Shown here: one piece after another, positions 15,955 through 23,281 of the stretch
Numbering within the stretch: the stretch's first letter is position 1
Layout: the number at the start of each line of letters is the position of its first letter
Assembly: GCF_013364215.1 (NCBI RefSeq)
Contig: NZ_CP054923.1
Location: 2,232,001-2,296,000 of the forward strand
Length of the DNA: 64,000 bases
DNA from: Verrucosispora sp. NA02020
Lineage (GTDB): Bacteria; Actinomycetota; Actinomycetes; Mycobacteriales; Micromonosporaceae
Direction of reading: 5' to 3'
The notes under the pieces: model-generated
Seen by the model: only the letters and a program-made list of their open reading frames with translations
Told to the model about the DNA's origin: nothing
Databases searched by the model: none
Program-made: the position numbers and the translations under genes

Positions 15955-16943
15955 GCGGCGAGGGCGGTGAGGCCGAGCATGGCGCGCAACTGCGGCACGG
16001 TGAGCCACTCGTCGTTGGTGTCCGACTGGTACGCGAAGCCGTCCGACACCGGCTCGCAGTCGACGGGCGGCTGGTAGCCCCAGGTGGCGATGGTCGGCTG
16101 CACGATGAAGCGGTCCTTGGCGATCAGCGTCCGGCGGCTGTCGTCCGGCGCGATCATCTCCTCGTGCAGCTTCTCGCCCGGACGAATGCCGATCTCGTGT
16201 GTGGTGGCGTCCGGCGCGACGGCCTCGACCAGGTCGAGGATGCGCATGCTGGGGATACGCGGCACGAACAGCTCGCCGCCCTGCATCTGGTCGAACGAGT
16301 CCAGGACGAACTGCACCGCCTGGTCCAACGTGATCCAGAACCGGGTCATCCGCTTGTCGGTGATCGGCAGGCTGCGGCCCTCGGCGGCGAGGCGGCGGAA
16401 CAGCGGCACCACCGAGCCCCGGCTGCCGACCACGTTGCCGTAGCGCACCACCGAGAAGCGGGTGGGGTGCTGGGCGGCGTAGTGGTTGGCGGAGACGAAG
16501 AGCTTGTCGCCGACCAGCTTGGTCGCGCCGTACAGGTTGATCGGGCTGGACGCCTTGTCGGTGGAGAGGGCGATGACCTTGCGTACGCCGGCCTCGATCG
16601 CCGCGTCGACGACGTGCTGCGACCCGGTGATGTTGGTGGCGATGAACTCCGACGGGTTGTACTCGGCGGTGTCGACCTGCTTGAGCGCGGCGGCGTGCAC
16701 CACGTGGTCCACCCCGTGCATGGCCCGGGTCAGCCGGTGCCGGTCCCGGATGTCCCCGATGAACCAGCGCAGTCGCGGGTCGTCGCCGAGTTGCTGGCGC
16801 AGCTCGTACTGCTTCAGCTCGTCACGGGAGAAGACCACCACCCGGGCCGGGTCGACCTCGCTGAGGAGGTGCCGGAGGAAGGTCCGGCCGAAGGAACCCG
16901 TGCCCCCGGTGACGAGGATGGACGATCCGTTCAGCTCGCTCAA
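15951..16943 (-). CDS. pseB: UDP-N-acetylglucosamine 4,6-dehydratase (inverting)
   Basis: A 330-residue SDR-type dehydratase, first step of pseudaminic acid synthesis: it removes water from UDP-GlcNAc and inverts C5. The nucleotide site is GGTGSFG (residues 13-19). The catalytic set is Asp129-Lys130 in STDKAS and Tyr138/Lys142 in NLYGATK, the arrangement of PseB/FlaA1. It lacks the membrane domain of WbpM/CapD proteins, which supports the inverting PseB assignment. The TTG start has GGGAG seven bases upstream. It leads the operon pseB-pseC-x-x-pseF-pseG, with coupled overlaps throughout. Confidence 0.93.
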   Translation of the reverse strand: MSELNGSSILVTGGTGSFGRTFLRHLLSEVDPARVVVFSRDELKQYELRQQLGDDPRLRWFIGDIRDRHRLTRAMHGVDHVVHAAALKQVDTAEYNPSEFIATNITGSQHVVDAAIEAGVRKVIALSTDKASSPINLYGATKLVGDKLFVSANHYAAQHPTRFSVVRYGNVVGSRGSVVPLFRRLAAEGRSLPITDKRMTRFWITLDQAVQFVLDSFDQMQGGELFVPRIPSMRILDLVEAVAPDATTHEIGIRPGEKLHEEMIAPDDSRRTLIAKDRFIVQPTIATWGYQPPVDCEPVSDGFAYQSDTNDEWLTVPQLRAMLGLTALAA

Positions 16944-17149
16944 TGTGGTGCTCCCGTGGTCGTCGGTGAGCCGGCGACACCGCAGCCGGTCGGGTGGGAA
17001 CGCTAGGGGCGGTGGGTTAACGCGCCGACGCCCGGTGGTTAACCCGGGCCACTGCGGCCGTGAATGGCGGGCACCGTCGGGCTTGATTCCGGCGGTGTCG
17101 GAAACAGTCGTCGAACATGTCGTGAACGCGACGTGGACGGCATGCAGAA

Positions 17150-17695
17150 TCAGTGTCGACGGCGATTTCCGCGCTCCAGTGAAATGGGGATCACGGTGAT
17201 TTCCCGCCCGTCGTGCACCTCCGTGCGGCCCACGCCCTCCACGAACCGGAGACGACGGTTCATCTGCCGTACCACGGTGTTGTGGGCGAGCACCTCTCCG
17301 TCGAGTCGGTCCAGTGTCAGCACGTCGAAGGCGTACCCGAGCGCCGCCCGCGTCACGGCCAGCCAGACGGGCAGCGTCTCGCCCCGCTCGGCCAGCCCCT
17401 CGGCGTCCAGACAGAACCCCCACGACCCGGTACGCGGACCGTCGAACCGCAGGTCGAAGAAGGTGACCGCACCGCAGGGCACCCCGTCGTGCAGGTAGGT
17501 CAACACCCGGCGGGAAGGGTCGGTGCGGACTGCCGCCCACCACCGCCGGTGCTCCTCGACACTGATCACGTGACTGGTCTTGCTGGCCTGTCGATTGACG
17601 TCCTGATTACGCCAGGACAACATCAGGTTAACGTCGTCCCCGGTGGCGTCTCGCAGCACGTAACGCTCACTTTCTGTTCGCATTTCCAGGGTCAT
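17150..17695 (-). CDS. pseH: GNAT N-acetyltransferase, PseH-like
   Basis: A 181-residue GNAT-fold enzyme expected to acylate N4 of UDP-4-amino-4,6-dideoxy-N-acetyl-beta-L-altrosamine. It starts with LRDATGDDVNLMLSWRNQ, the hallmark of sugar-nucleotide N-acetyltransferases such as PseH. The later LAVTRAALGYAFDVL and AHNTVVRQMNRRLRF are the CoA-loop and Asn-containing motif of this group. The gene is divergent from the ACP gene, with only 43 bp between the starts. A TAGGGT box (complement of 17701-17706) lies five bases before its ATG, so it is probably leaderless. The divergent ACP cassette raises the possibility that it accepts an acyl-ACP rather than acetyl-CoA. Confidence 0.82.
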   Translation of the reverse strand: MTLEMRTESERYVLRDATGDDVNLMLSWRNQDVNRQASKTSHVISVEEHRRWWAAVRTDPSRRVLTYLHDGVPCGAVTFFDLRFDGPRTGSWGFCLDAEGLAERGETLPVWLAVTRAALGYAFDVLTLDRLDGEVLAHNTVVRQMNRRLRFVEGVGRTEVHDGREITVIPISLERGNRRRH

Positions 17696-17700
17696 CGGGC

Positions 17701-17731
17701 ACCCTAATCACGATTCATCCGGCTGTACACT
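17701..17731. promoter_or_regulatory. Divergent leaderless promoters for pseH and the ACP cassette
   Basis: Two -10 boxes lie back to back: TAGGGT on the minus strand (complement of 17701-17706) for pseH, and TACACT on the plus strand (17726-17731) for the ACP gene. Each is 5-7 bases from its start codon, so both mRNAs would begin at the start codon. The whole control region is 43 bp. Confidence 0.55.
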
Positions 17732-17738
17732 CCGCGGC

Positions 17739-17990
17739 ATGACGGAATTGAGTCGCGCGCAGATTCGCGACCTCATGGGGCAGGTGCTGGCCAATCAGGG
17801 AAAGGTACTGCCGGACGACGACGCGGCGGATCTGCGGGAGATCGGTTTCCGGTCGCTGGACTTCTCCGAACTGGCCCTGCGGGTCGAGGACGCCACGGGC
17901 GAGGAGTTGAACTTCGACGCCCCCGGGTTGCGGCGCATCGCCACCGTCGGCGACGTCCTCGACTTCCTCGCCGAACTCCAGCGGCAGTGA
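17739..17990 (+). CDS. Acyl carrier protein
   Basis: An 83-residue carrier protein. The phosphopantetheine attachment site is Ser39 in GFRSLDFSELALRVED, a variant of the DSL motif. Flanking helices and length are normal. It begins a four-gene, tightly overlapping set with an AMP-forming ligase, an SDR reductase and a phosphopantetheinyl-transferase-like protein. It is therefore likely loaded by the ligase next door rather than serving general fatty acid synthesis. It probably starts without a leader. Confidence 0.9.
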   Translation: MTELSRAQIRDLMGQVLANQGKVLPDDDAADLREIGFRSLDFSELALRVEDATGEELNFDAPGLRRIATVGDVLDFLAELQRQ

Positions 17991-19306
17991 GCGTCCGGAC
18001 CGCCGCCCGCCTCGGCCCGTACCCGGCCGGTGTGGACAACCGCGTCGTGGTCGGCGGCAGCGCGCTGACCTGGCGGGACCTGCCCGAACCGGTCCTGCCG
18101 GACCCGGTGGCGGTGCTCGCGCACTCCGCCCGCGACGCGCTCGCCGCCGCCCGGCACCACGCCGTGCACGGCACCGAACTGCTGCTCACCAGCGCCGGTC
18201 GGGTCGACACCGGAATGCGGGACGACCTGCGCGCCGCCGGCTTCACCCTGACCGCCGCCGACCCGACCCCGCTGGGTCATGGGGCCGCGCTGGGGGACGG
18301 TGCCGTCGTGGGCGGGGACGGCCTCGTCGTCCTCGCTCCGACCCGGCCCCGACCGGCCGAGCGCGGCCGGCTCTGGCTGTTGACCTCCGGCACCACCGGA
18401 CGTCCGAAACGCGTCGGGCACACCCTGGAGTCGGTGACCACCGTCCGGGGTGCCCAACCGGGCCGCACCTGGCTCTGCCCGTACGCCCCCGGCACGTACG
18501 CGTGGTGGCAGGTGGTGACGCTGGCGCTGACCCAGCCGGGACAGCACCTGGTGGTGGTGGAGCCCGAGCGACTCGACGACTGGCCGGCGCTGGCCGCCGC
18601 GCACGGTGTCGACGCGGCCTCCGGTACGCCCACCTTCTGGCGTCGGGCGCTGCACCGCGACCCCGAGGCGCTGGCCCGGGTGCCGCTGCGTCAGCTCACC
18701 CTCGGCGGCGAGCCGGTCGACCAGGCGATCCTGGACCGGCTGCGCGAGGTCTTCCCGGCCGCCCGGATCTCCTGGATCTACGCCTCCTCCGAGGTCGGCG
18801 CGGCGATCGTGGTGCACGACGGGCGGGCCGGGTTCCCGGTCGAGTGGCTGGACCGCAGCGCCCCGGAACGCCCCATCATCGGGCTGCGCGACGGGGAACT
18901 CGTGATCACCTCGCCGCACCACGGGGTCGGGTTGGCCGGACCGGTCCGCACCGGGGACCGGGCGCAGGTCGTCGACGGCCGGGTCCTGATCAGCGGGCGG
19001 CTCGACACCGACGAGATCAACGTGGGCGGCAGCAAGGTCTCCGCCGGGCTGGTCCGTGACGTGCTCACCGCCCACCCCCGGGTGGCCTGGGCCCGGGTCA
19101 CCGGCCGACGCGCTCCGCTACTCGGTCACATGGTCGTCGCCGAGGTCGTACCCGCCCCTCCGGTGTCCGGCGCGACCGGCCCGGACCTGGACGAGGCGGC
19201 GTTGGTGCGCTGGTGCACCGACCGGCTGCCCGAGTACGCCGTGCCCCGCCGGATCCGGCTGCACGCCGAGATCCCCGTCAAGGAGACGTTGAAGAGCGAT
19301 GTCTGA
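17987..19306 (+). CDS. AMP-forming acyl ligase (acyl-ACP synthetase-like)
   Basis: A 439-residue adenylate-forming enzyme predicted to activate a carboxylic acid with ATP and load it on the adjacent ACP. Core motifs are visible in order: LLTSGTTGRPK (about 131-141), YASSEVG (about 265), RTGDRAQV (about 320), GRLDTDEINVGGSKVSAG (about 333-350) and the C-terminal lysine motif PVKETLKSDV. It is shorter than typical 500-residue CoA ligases, mainly at the N-terminus, like stand-alone loading ligases. The GTG overlaps the ACP stop (GTGA). The substrate is unknown; a short or hydroxy acid is plausible from the SDR downstream. Confidence 0.85.
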   Translation: MSVRTAARLGPYPAGVDNRVVVGGSALTWRDLPEPVLPDPVAVLAHSARDALAAARHHAVHGTELLLTSAGRVDTGMRDDLRAAGFTLTAADPTPLGHGAALGDGAVVGGDGLVVLAPTRPRPAERGRLWLLTSGTTGRPKRVGHTLESVTTVRGAQPGRTWLCPYAPGTYAWWQVVTLALTQPGQHLVVVEPERLDDWPALAAAHGVDAASGTPTFWRRALHRDPEALARVPLRQLTLGGEPVDQAILDRLREVFPAARISWIYASSEVGAAIVVHDGRAGFPVEWLDRSAPERPIIGLRDGELVITSPHHGVGLAGPVRTGDRAQVVDGRVLISGRLDTDEINVGGSKVSAGLVRDVLTAHPRVAWARVTGRRAPLLGHMVVAEVVPAPPVSGATGPDLDEAALVRWCTDRLPEYAVPRRIRLHAEIPVKETLKSDV

Positions 19307-20048
19307 ATCCGCCGTCCCCGTTCCGCCCTCCACCGTGGTGCTCGTCTCCGGCGGTTCCCGGGGCCTGGGCCTCGCCATCGTCACCGACCTGCTCGACGCG
19401 GGAGTGAAGGTGGCCGCCTTCGCGCGTACCGTCACCCCGGACCTGGCGAAGCTCGCCGAGGCCCGTCCGGATCGGGTCCACGTCGACCCGGTCGACGTCA
19501 CCGACCGGGCCGCCACGCAGGCGTTCCTCCGGGCGGCGGAGGAGCGGCTCGGGCCGGTCGACGGGGTGGTCAACAACGCGGCGGTCGGGCAGGACTCGCT
19601 GCACGTACACACCGCTGACGCCGACATCGCCCGGATCGTCGAGACCAACCTGACCGCCCCGTTGCAGCTGACCCGGCTCACCGTGCGGCGGATGCTGGCG
19701 CAGGGACGGCGCGGGCGGATCGTCAACGTCACCTCGATCTGCGCGCAGCGCGGCTTCCCCGGCCTGGTCGCGTACTCCGCCACCAAGGGCGGGATGGACG
19801 CCGCCACCCGCTCGCTGGCCCGGGAGTTGGGCGGCCGGATGCTGGTCAACGCCGTCGCTCCGGGCTTCTTCGCCTCGGAGATGTCAGCGGTGCTCGGCCC
19901 GACCCAACTCGACCAGATCGTGCGCCGCACCCCGACCGGCCACCTGACCGAGCCGCACGAGGTGGTACCCGTGGTGCGGATGCTGCTGCGCGACCAGACG
20001 AACATCAACGGCCAGGTCATCGTGGTCGACGGTGCCGCCTCGATCTGA
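19299..20048 (+). CDS. SDR family 3-oxoacyl-ACP reductase-like protein
   Basis: A 249-residue FabG-like short-chain dehydrogenase, predicted to reduce a 3-oxo group on an acyl-ACP. Cofactor motif SGGSRGLG (residues about 17-24), NNAA (about 91-94), catalytic Ser in NVTSI (about 144), and YSATK (about 157-161) are all present. The C-terminus INGQVIVVDGAASI is that of FabG-type reductases. Its ATG overlaps the ligase gene by eight bases. Together with the ACP and ligase it could make a 3-hydroxyacyl group. Confidence 0.85.
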   Translation: MSESAVPVPPSTVVLVSGGSRGLGLAIVTDLLDAGVKVAAFARTVTPDLAKLAEARPDRVHVDPVDVTDRAATQAFLRAAEERLGPVDGVVNNAAVGQDSLHVHTADADIARIVETNLTAPLQLTRLTVRRMLAQGRRGRIVNVTSICAQRGFPGLVAYSATKGGMDAATRSLARELGGRMLVNAVAPGFFASEMSAVLGPTQLDQIVRRTPTGHLTEPHEVVPVVRMLLRDQTNINGQVIVVDGAASI

Positions 20049-20652
20049 CCCGCGCGCCCCGTCCGCCCGCGTCGCCGTGGACGCGGGCGGACCGTCCGTG
20101 GCCACGCTCCTCGCCGCCGCGCCGCGACACCTGCGGGTCGCGTCGGCCACCGACTCGGGCGACGCCGTCACCCGCAGCCACCTGGCCGACGGACGGTGCG
20201 TCGGCTGGTACGCGCCACCGATCCCGGGTTGGCGGGTCGCGATCGACGCCGAGTACGCCGCTGCCGAGGTGCCGCCGATGCTGGCGCACCGGTTCGGCAC
20301 CTCGAACTTCTGGGCCCGGTGGACCCGCACCGAGTGCGTGGCCAAACTCGCCGACGTGCCGATGGTCGCCCTCTGGCGCCGGTACGGCCTGAGTGTGCCC
20401 GCCGGCACGGTCTGGCTGTGGCGCACACTGGTCCTCGACCTCGACCTCGACCTCGATCTCGACCTCGGGCTCGACCTCGACCTCGGTCCTTCGGGCCTCG
20501 CCCGCGAGGTCGGCTCGGCGGACCGGGAGGCACTCTCCGACCTGGTCGTCACCGTCGCCTTCACCGTAATCCCGGGCCTGCCGTCTCCCGGTCCGGACCT
20601 ACCGCCTCCTGACCTGGACCTACCGCCTCCTGGTCGGTCCCTATCGAGCTGA
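20032..20652 (+). CDS. 4'-phosphopantetheinyl transferase-like protein with repeat-derived tail
   Basis: A protein of up to 206 residues following the SDR with overlap. The core resembles the PPTase superfamily: a WRVAIDAEY metal motif near residue 68 and WTRTECVAKL near residue 99, like the W-x-x-(K/T)E-x-x-x-K signature. It would convert the apo-ACP two genes upstream to its holo form. The reading frame then runs through a hexanucleotide repeat encoding Leu-Asp pairs (20434-20486) and, after LVVTVAF, through Pro-rich direct repeats; its stop codon lies inside repeat family A. The tail is probably not ancestral. The start is uncertain: GTG at 20032, or GTG near 20077. Confidence 0.6.
   Translation: MPPRSDPRAPSARVAVDAGGPSVATLLAAAPRHLRVASATDSGDAVTRSHLADGRCVGWYAPPIPGWRVAIDAEYAAAEVPPMLAHRFGTSNFWARWTRTECVAKLADVPMVALWRRYGLSVPAGTVWLWRTLVLDLDLDLDLDLGLDLDLGPSGLAREVGSADREALSDLVVTVAFTVIPGLPSPGPDLPPPDLDLPPPGRSLSS
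20434..20486 (+). repeat. GACCTC hexanucleotide tandem repeat within coding sequence
   Basis: About nine near-identical 6-base units encode alternating Leu-Asp in the phosphopantetheinyl-transferase-like gene. The units are in frame, so length changes would not shift the frame. Confidence 0.85.
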
Positions 20653-20753
20653 ACCGTCTGCGCCGTCGTGCCGCCGACCGGCCCGGGCCTGCCGTCTCCC
20701 GGGCCTGCCGTCTCCTGGTCGGTCCCTTTCGAGCTGAACCGTCTGCGCCGTCG
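20574..20753. repeat. Direct-repeat array carrying two half copies of family A
   Basis: A 41-base unit at 20628-20668 recurs at 20713-20753 with one mismatch. Each contains CT(A/T)TCGAGCTGA, the end of repeat family A, followed by ACCGT as in the inner right end of the copy at 48842-48940. Shorter units of the form CTGCCGTCTCC or CTACCGCCTCC precede them several times. The first copy provides the stop codon of the upstream gene. Confidence 0.75.
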
Positions 20754-20979
20754 ACGCCCCGACCGCCTCGCCCCATCCGATCGAGTCCAGAGCGGCCTGC
20801 CGGATCGCGGCATGTCGCTGGCTGCCGCTTCGGGGTGGGTAGATTTGTTGTCGCCCCAGCGACAACAAATCTACCCACCAACCGTCGGGGCGTTGTGCGG
20901 GACACCGACCGTCGGGGCGTTGTGCGAGGGACCGCAACGGCCGACCACATGCCGAGCTGGTGGCGGCGAGGGCCAACGC
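20653..20979. other. Repeat-filled intergenic region before pseI
   Basis: This 327-base gap between convergent genes has no credible gene. It contains the second half-copy of family A, a 21-bp AT-rich perfect hairpin (20834-20879), and a 19-base direct repeat at 20881-20899 and 20908-20926. Confidence 0.7.
20834..20879. terminator. 21-bp perfect AT-rich hairpin between convergent genes
   Basis: Arms at 20834-20854 and 20859-20879 are perfectly complementary with a 4-base loop. The stem core is AT-rich (AGATTTGTTG), unlike the surrounding 75% GC DNA, which suggests a mobile palindrome used as a bidirectional terminator. Confidence 0.7.
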
Positions 20980-22029
20980 TCAGATCAGGTCCCAACTCAG
21001 CGGGGTGCCCCGGGCGACGTCGGTGGTGAAGTGGCGACCGAGGACCCGGTCGATCTCCACCGGGTGCAGCCCGCCGGCCGGCCGGATCGAGCGTACGGTG
21101 GCGGCGGTGACCTCGTCCCCGGCGCGCACGTCGGCCACCACGTAGAGCGAGCGGCGGAAACGCAGGCCCTCCCGTTCGGCGGGGGTGGGGCCGACTGCGG
21201 TGCCGCCGAGCGCCGCGTACGCCCGCTCCGATTCGACCACCAGCGCGGCAAGCTCGGACGGGTCCAGCGAGAAGTCGGAGTCCACGCCGCCGTCGGCGCG
21301 GTCCAGCGTGACGTGTTTCTCGATGAAGCATGCCCCGAGGGCCACCGACGCGACCGGCACGCCGATGCCGGGCGTGTGGTCGGAGAGACCGACGGGTACC
21401 CCGAACGCCTCGGCGAGCACCGGGATGCGGCGCAGGTTGCTGTCGGCGGGCGGGGCCGGGTACGAGGCGGTGCAGGCCAGCAGCACGATCCCACCGGCAC
21501 CACCGTCGCGGGCGGTGCGGACGGCGGCGTCGATCTCGGCCAGCGTGGCCATCCCGGTGGAGATGACCATCGGCTTGCCGGTGGCCGCGACGAGCCGGAT
21601 CAGCGGCAGGTCGACCAGCTCCGACGAGGCGATCTTGTACGCGGGCGCGTCCAGTTCCTCCAGCAGCTCCACGGCCGAGGCGTCGAAGGGGGAGGAGAAG
21701 ACCGTCAGCCCGTGCTCACGGGCCCGTTCGAAGATCGGCCGGTGCCACTCGTACGGGGTGTGTGCCCGCTCGTAGAGCCGATAGAGGTTCTGCCCGCCCC
21801 ACAGCTCGTGCCCGCCGGAGATGCGGAACGCCGGGGTGTCGACGTCGATGGTGATCGTGTCGGGCCGGTACGTCTGGAGCTTGAGCGCGTGTGCACCGGC
21901 CGCCGCGACGGCGTCCACGATGGACAGTGCCCGCCCCGGGTCGCCGTTGTGGTTGCCGGACATCTCGGCCACCACGAAGGGGCGCTCCCCGGCGCCGACC
22001 AGATGCGGGCCGATCTTCAACGTGGTCAT
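20980..22029 (-). CDS. pseI: Pseudaminic acid synthase
   Basis: A 349-residue NeuB-family synthase that condenses the free 2,4-diacetamido sugar with phosphoenolpyruvate to make pseudaminic acid. The N-terminal VVAEMSGNHNG (residues about 19-29) and KLQTY are the TIM-barrel metal/substrate motifs. SSPFDASAVELLEEL and KIASSEL follow, and the C-terminus ends in an antifreeze-like SAF domain (GLRFRRSLYVVADVRAGD). The sequence fits PseI better than NeuB/LegI by motif and context. The ATG overlaps the GT2 stop (ATGA). It lies apart from the pseBC-FG operon, across the ACP cassette. Confidence 0.92.
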   Translation of the reverse strand: MTTLKIGPHLVGAGERPFVVAEMSGNHNGDPGRALSIVDAVAAAGAHALKLQTYRPDTITIDVDTPAFRISGGHELWGGQNLYRLYERAHTPYEWHRPIFERAREHGLTVFSSPFDASAVELLEELDAPAYKIASSELVDLPLIRLVAATGKPMVISTGMATLAEIDAAVRTARDGGAGGIVLLACTASYPAPPADSNLRRIPVLAEAFGVPVGLSDHTPGIGVPVASVALGACFIEKHVTLDRADGGVDSDFSLDPSELAALVVESERAYAALGGTAVGPTPAEREGLRFRRSLYVVADVRAGDEVTAATVRSIRPAGGLHPVEIDRVLGRHFTTDVARGTPLSWDLI

Positions 22030-23192
22030 CGTGTTCCGTTCTGACGAGTCCGCACCAGCGGGCGGGGTGACGTGGGGGCCGCTGCGCCGTCGGGCGGGGG
22101 CGGGGACGCGGCGGTCGCCGTGGCGGTCGGGGCCGATGCGTCGGGCGGGGGCGGGGCGGCGGGCGCCGCAGCGCGCAGCCGGGTGGCCATCCGGTGGGCC
22201 CGGCGCAGCGCGGCGTACGCCAGGTAACTGTCCCGGCCGACGAGGAGGTGCTTGAACCCGGCCACTCCGCCGGGCCGGGGGTACCCGCTGCCCGGCAGGT
22301 ACCGGCGGTAGTGCTCGGCGACCCGGCGGAAGAAGTCGCGCCGCAGGTGCGGGTGCAGTCGGTCGTCGTTGCCCACCACCACCAGGAAATGGTTCACCAT
22401 CAGGTCGAACAGCTCGCTGTGCCAGCGCCCGTCCGGGTGCCGCTCGTGCCGCCAGGTGAAGAGCCGGTCGTACTGGTCGAAGGCGTCGAAGTGCCGGCCG
22501 CTGCGGGTGGAGGTGATGGCGCCCTGGCGGCCCTGGCGGTACAGGTAACAGACCCGGTCCAGCACCGAGATGCGTGCCGCGCCGATCAGCAGCGGGTGGC
22601 TGAACGGGATGTCCTCGTACCAGCCGGGGTGGAAGCGCAGCCCCAGCTCGGCCAGGAACTCACGGCGGACCACCTTGTTCCAGGCGGTGTGCTGCACCCG
22701 CAGCAGCCGGGGCCGGTCGGCGAGCCGGAACACGCCGGGTGCGTCCCGCAGCAACCGGCTGCTGGGGTCCACCTCCCGGCGGCCACAGTCGTGCACCCGC
22801 AGGTGGTCGACCATCATCACGTCGGGGCGGTCCGCCCGCAGCCGGTCCAGCACCGCCGGGATCGTGCCCGGCGGCAGCCAGTCGTCGCTGTCGACGAACC
22901 AGACGTACCGGCCGGTCGCCACGTCCAGCCCGGCGTTGCGGGCCGGGCCGAGGCCGACGTTGGTCGCCAGGTGCCGCACGCATACGCCCGAATGCTCGGC
23001 CGCGTACGCGCGCAGCAGATCGCCGCACCCGTCCGGCGACGCGTCGTCCACCGCGACCAGTTCCACCTCGGCGGCCCGGTCGGCGGGCACGTCACCACGG
23101 ATCGAGTCGAGGCACTGCCGCAGGTACGCCTCGACGCGGTAGACGGGTACCACGATGCTCAACAGCGGCGCGTGCGTCGGCTGAATGACCAC
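22026..23192 (-). CDS. Family 2 glycosyltransferase
   Basis: A 388-residue cytoplasmic GT-A glycosyltransferase. The N-terminal SIVVPVYRVEAYLRQCLDSI, ELVAVDDASPDG and the metal-binding WFVDSDDW near residue 95 define GT2. A C-terminal basic region resembles those fused to TagF/capsule glycosyltransferases. The last 60 residues are Pro/Ala/Thr-rich and look disordered. It is coupled to pseI, so it may use CMP-pseudaminic acid-containing acceptors or build the repeat unit. The GTG start lacks a strong ribosome site. Confidence 0.85.
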   Translation of the reverse strand: MVIQPTHAPLLSIVVPVYRVEAYLRQCLDSIRGDVPADRAAEVELVAVDDASPDGCGDLLRAYAAEHSGVCVRHLATNVGLGPARNAGLDVATGRYVWFVDSDDWLPPGTIPAVLDRLRADRPDVMMVDHLRVHDCGRREVDPSSRLLRDAPGVFRLADRPRLLRVQHTAWNKVVRREFLAELGLRFHPGWYEDIPFSHPLLIGAARISVLDRVCYLYRQGRQGAITSTRSGRHFDAFDQYDRLFTWRHERHPDGRWHSELFDLMVNHFLVVVGNDDRLHPHLRRDFFRRVAEHYRRYLPGSGYPRPGGVAGFKHLLVGRDSYLAYAALRRAHRMATRLRAAAPAAPPPPDASAPTATATAASPPPPDGAAAPTSPRPLVRTRQNGTR

Positions 23193-23281
23193 GCCGCAAC
23201 CATCGACCGCCCGGATGGACGGCCCTGGAACCCGACGTGGCCGGCGGTGGTGGAGTTTTTGAACAGCCGGGCAGCGCGGGG

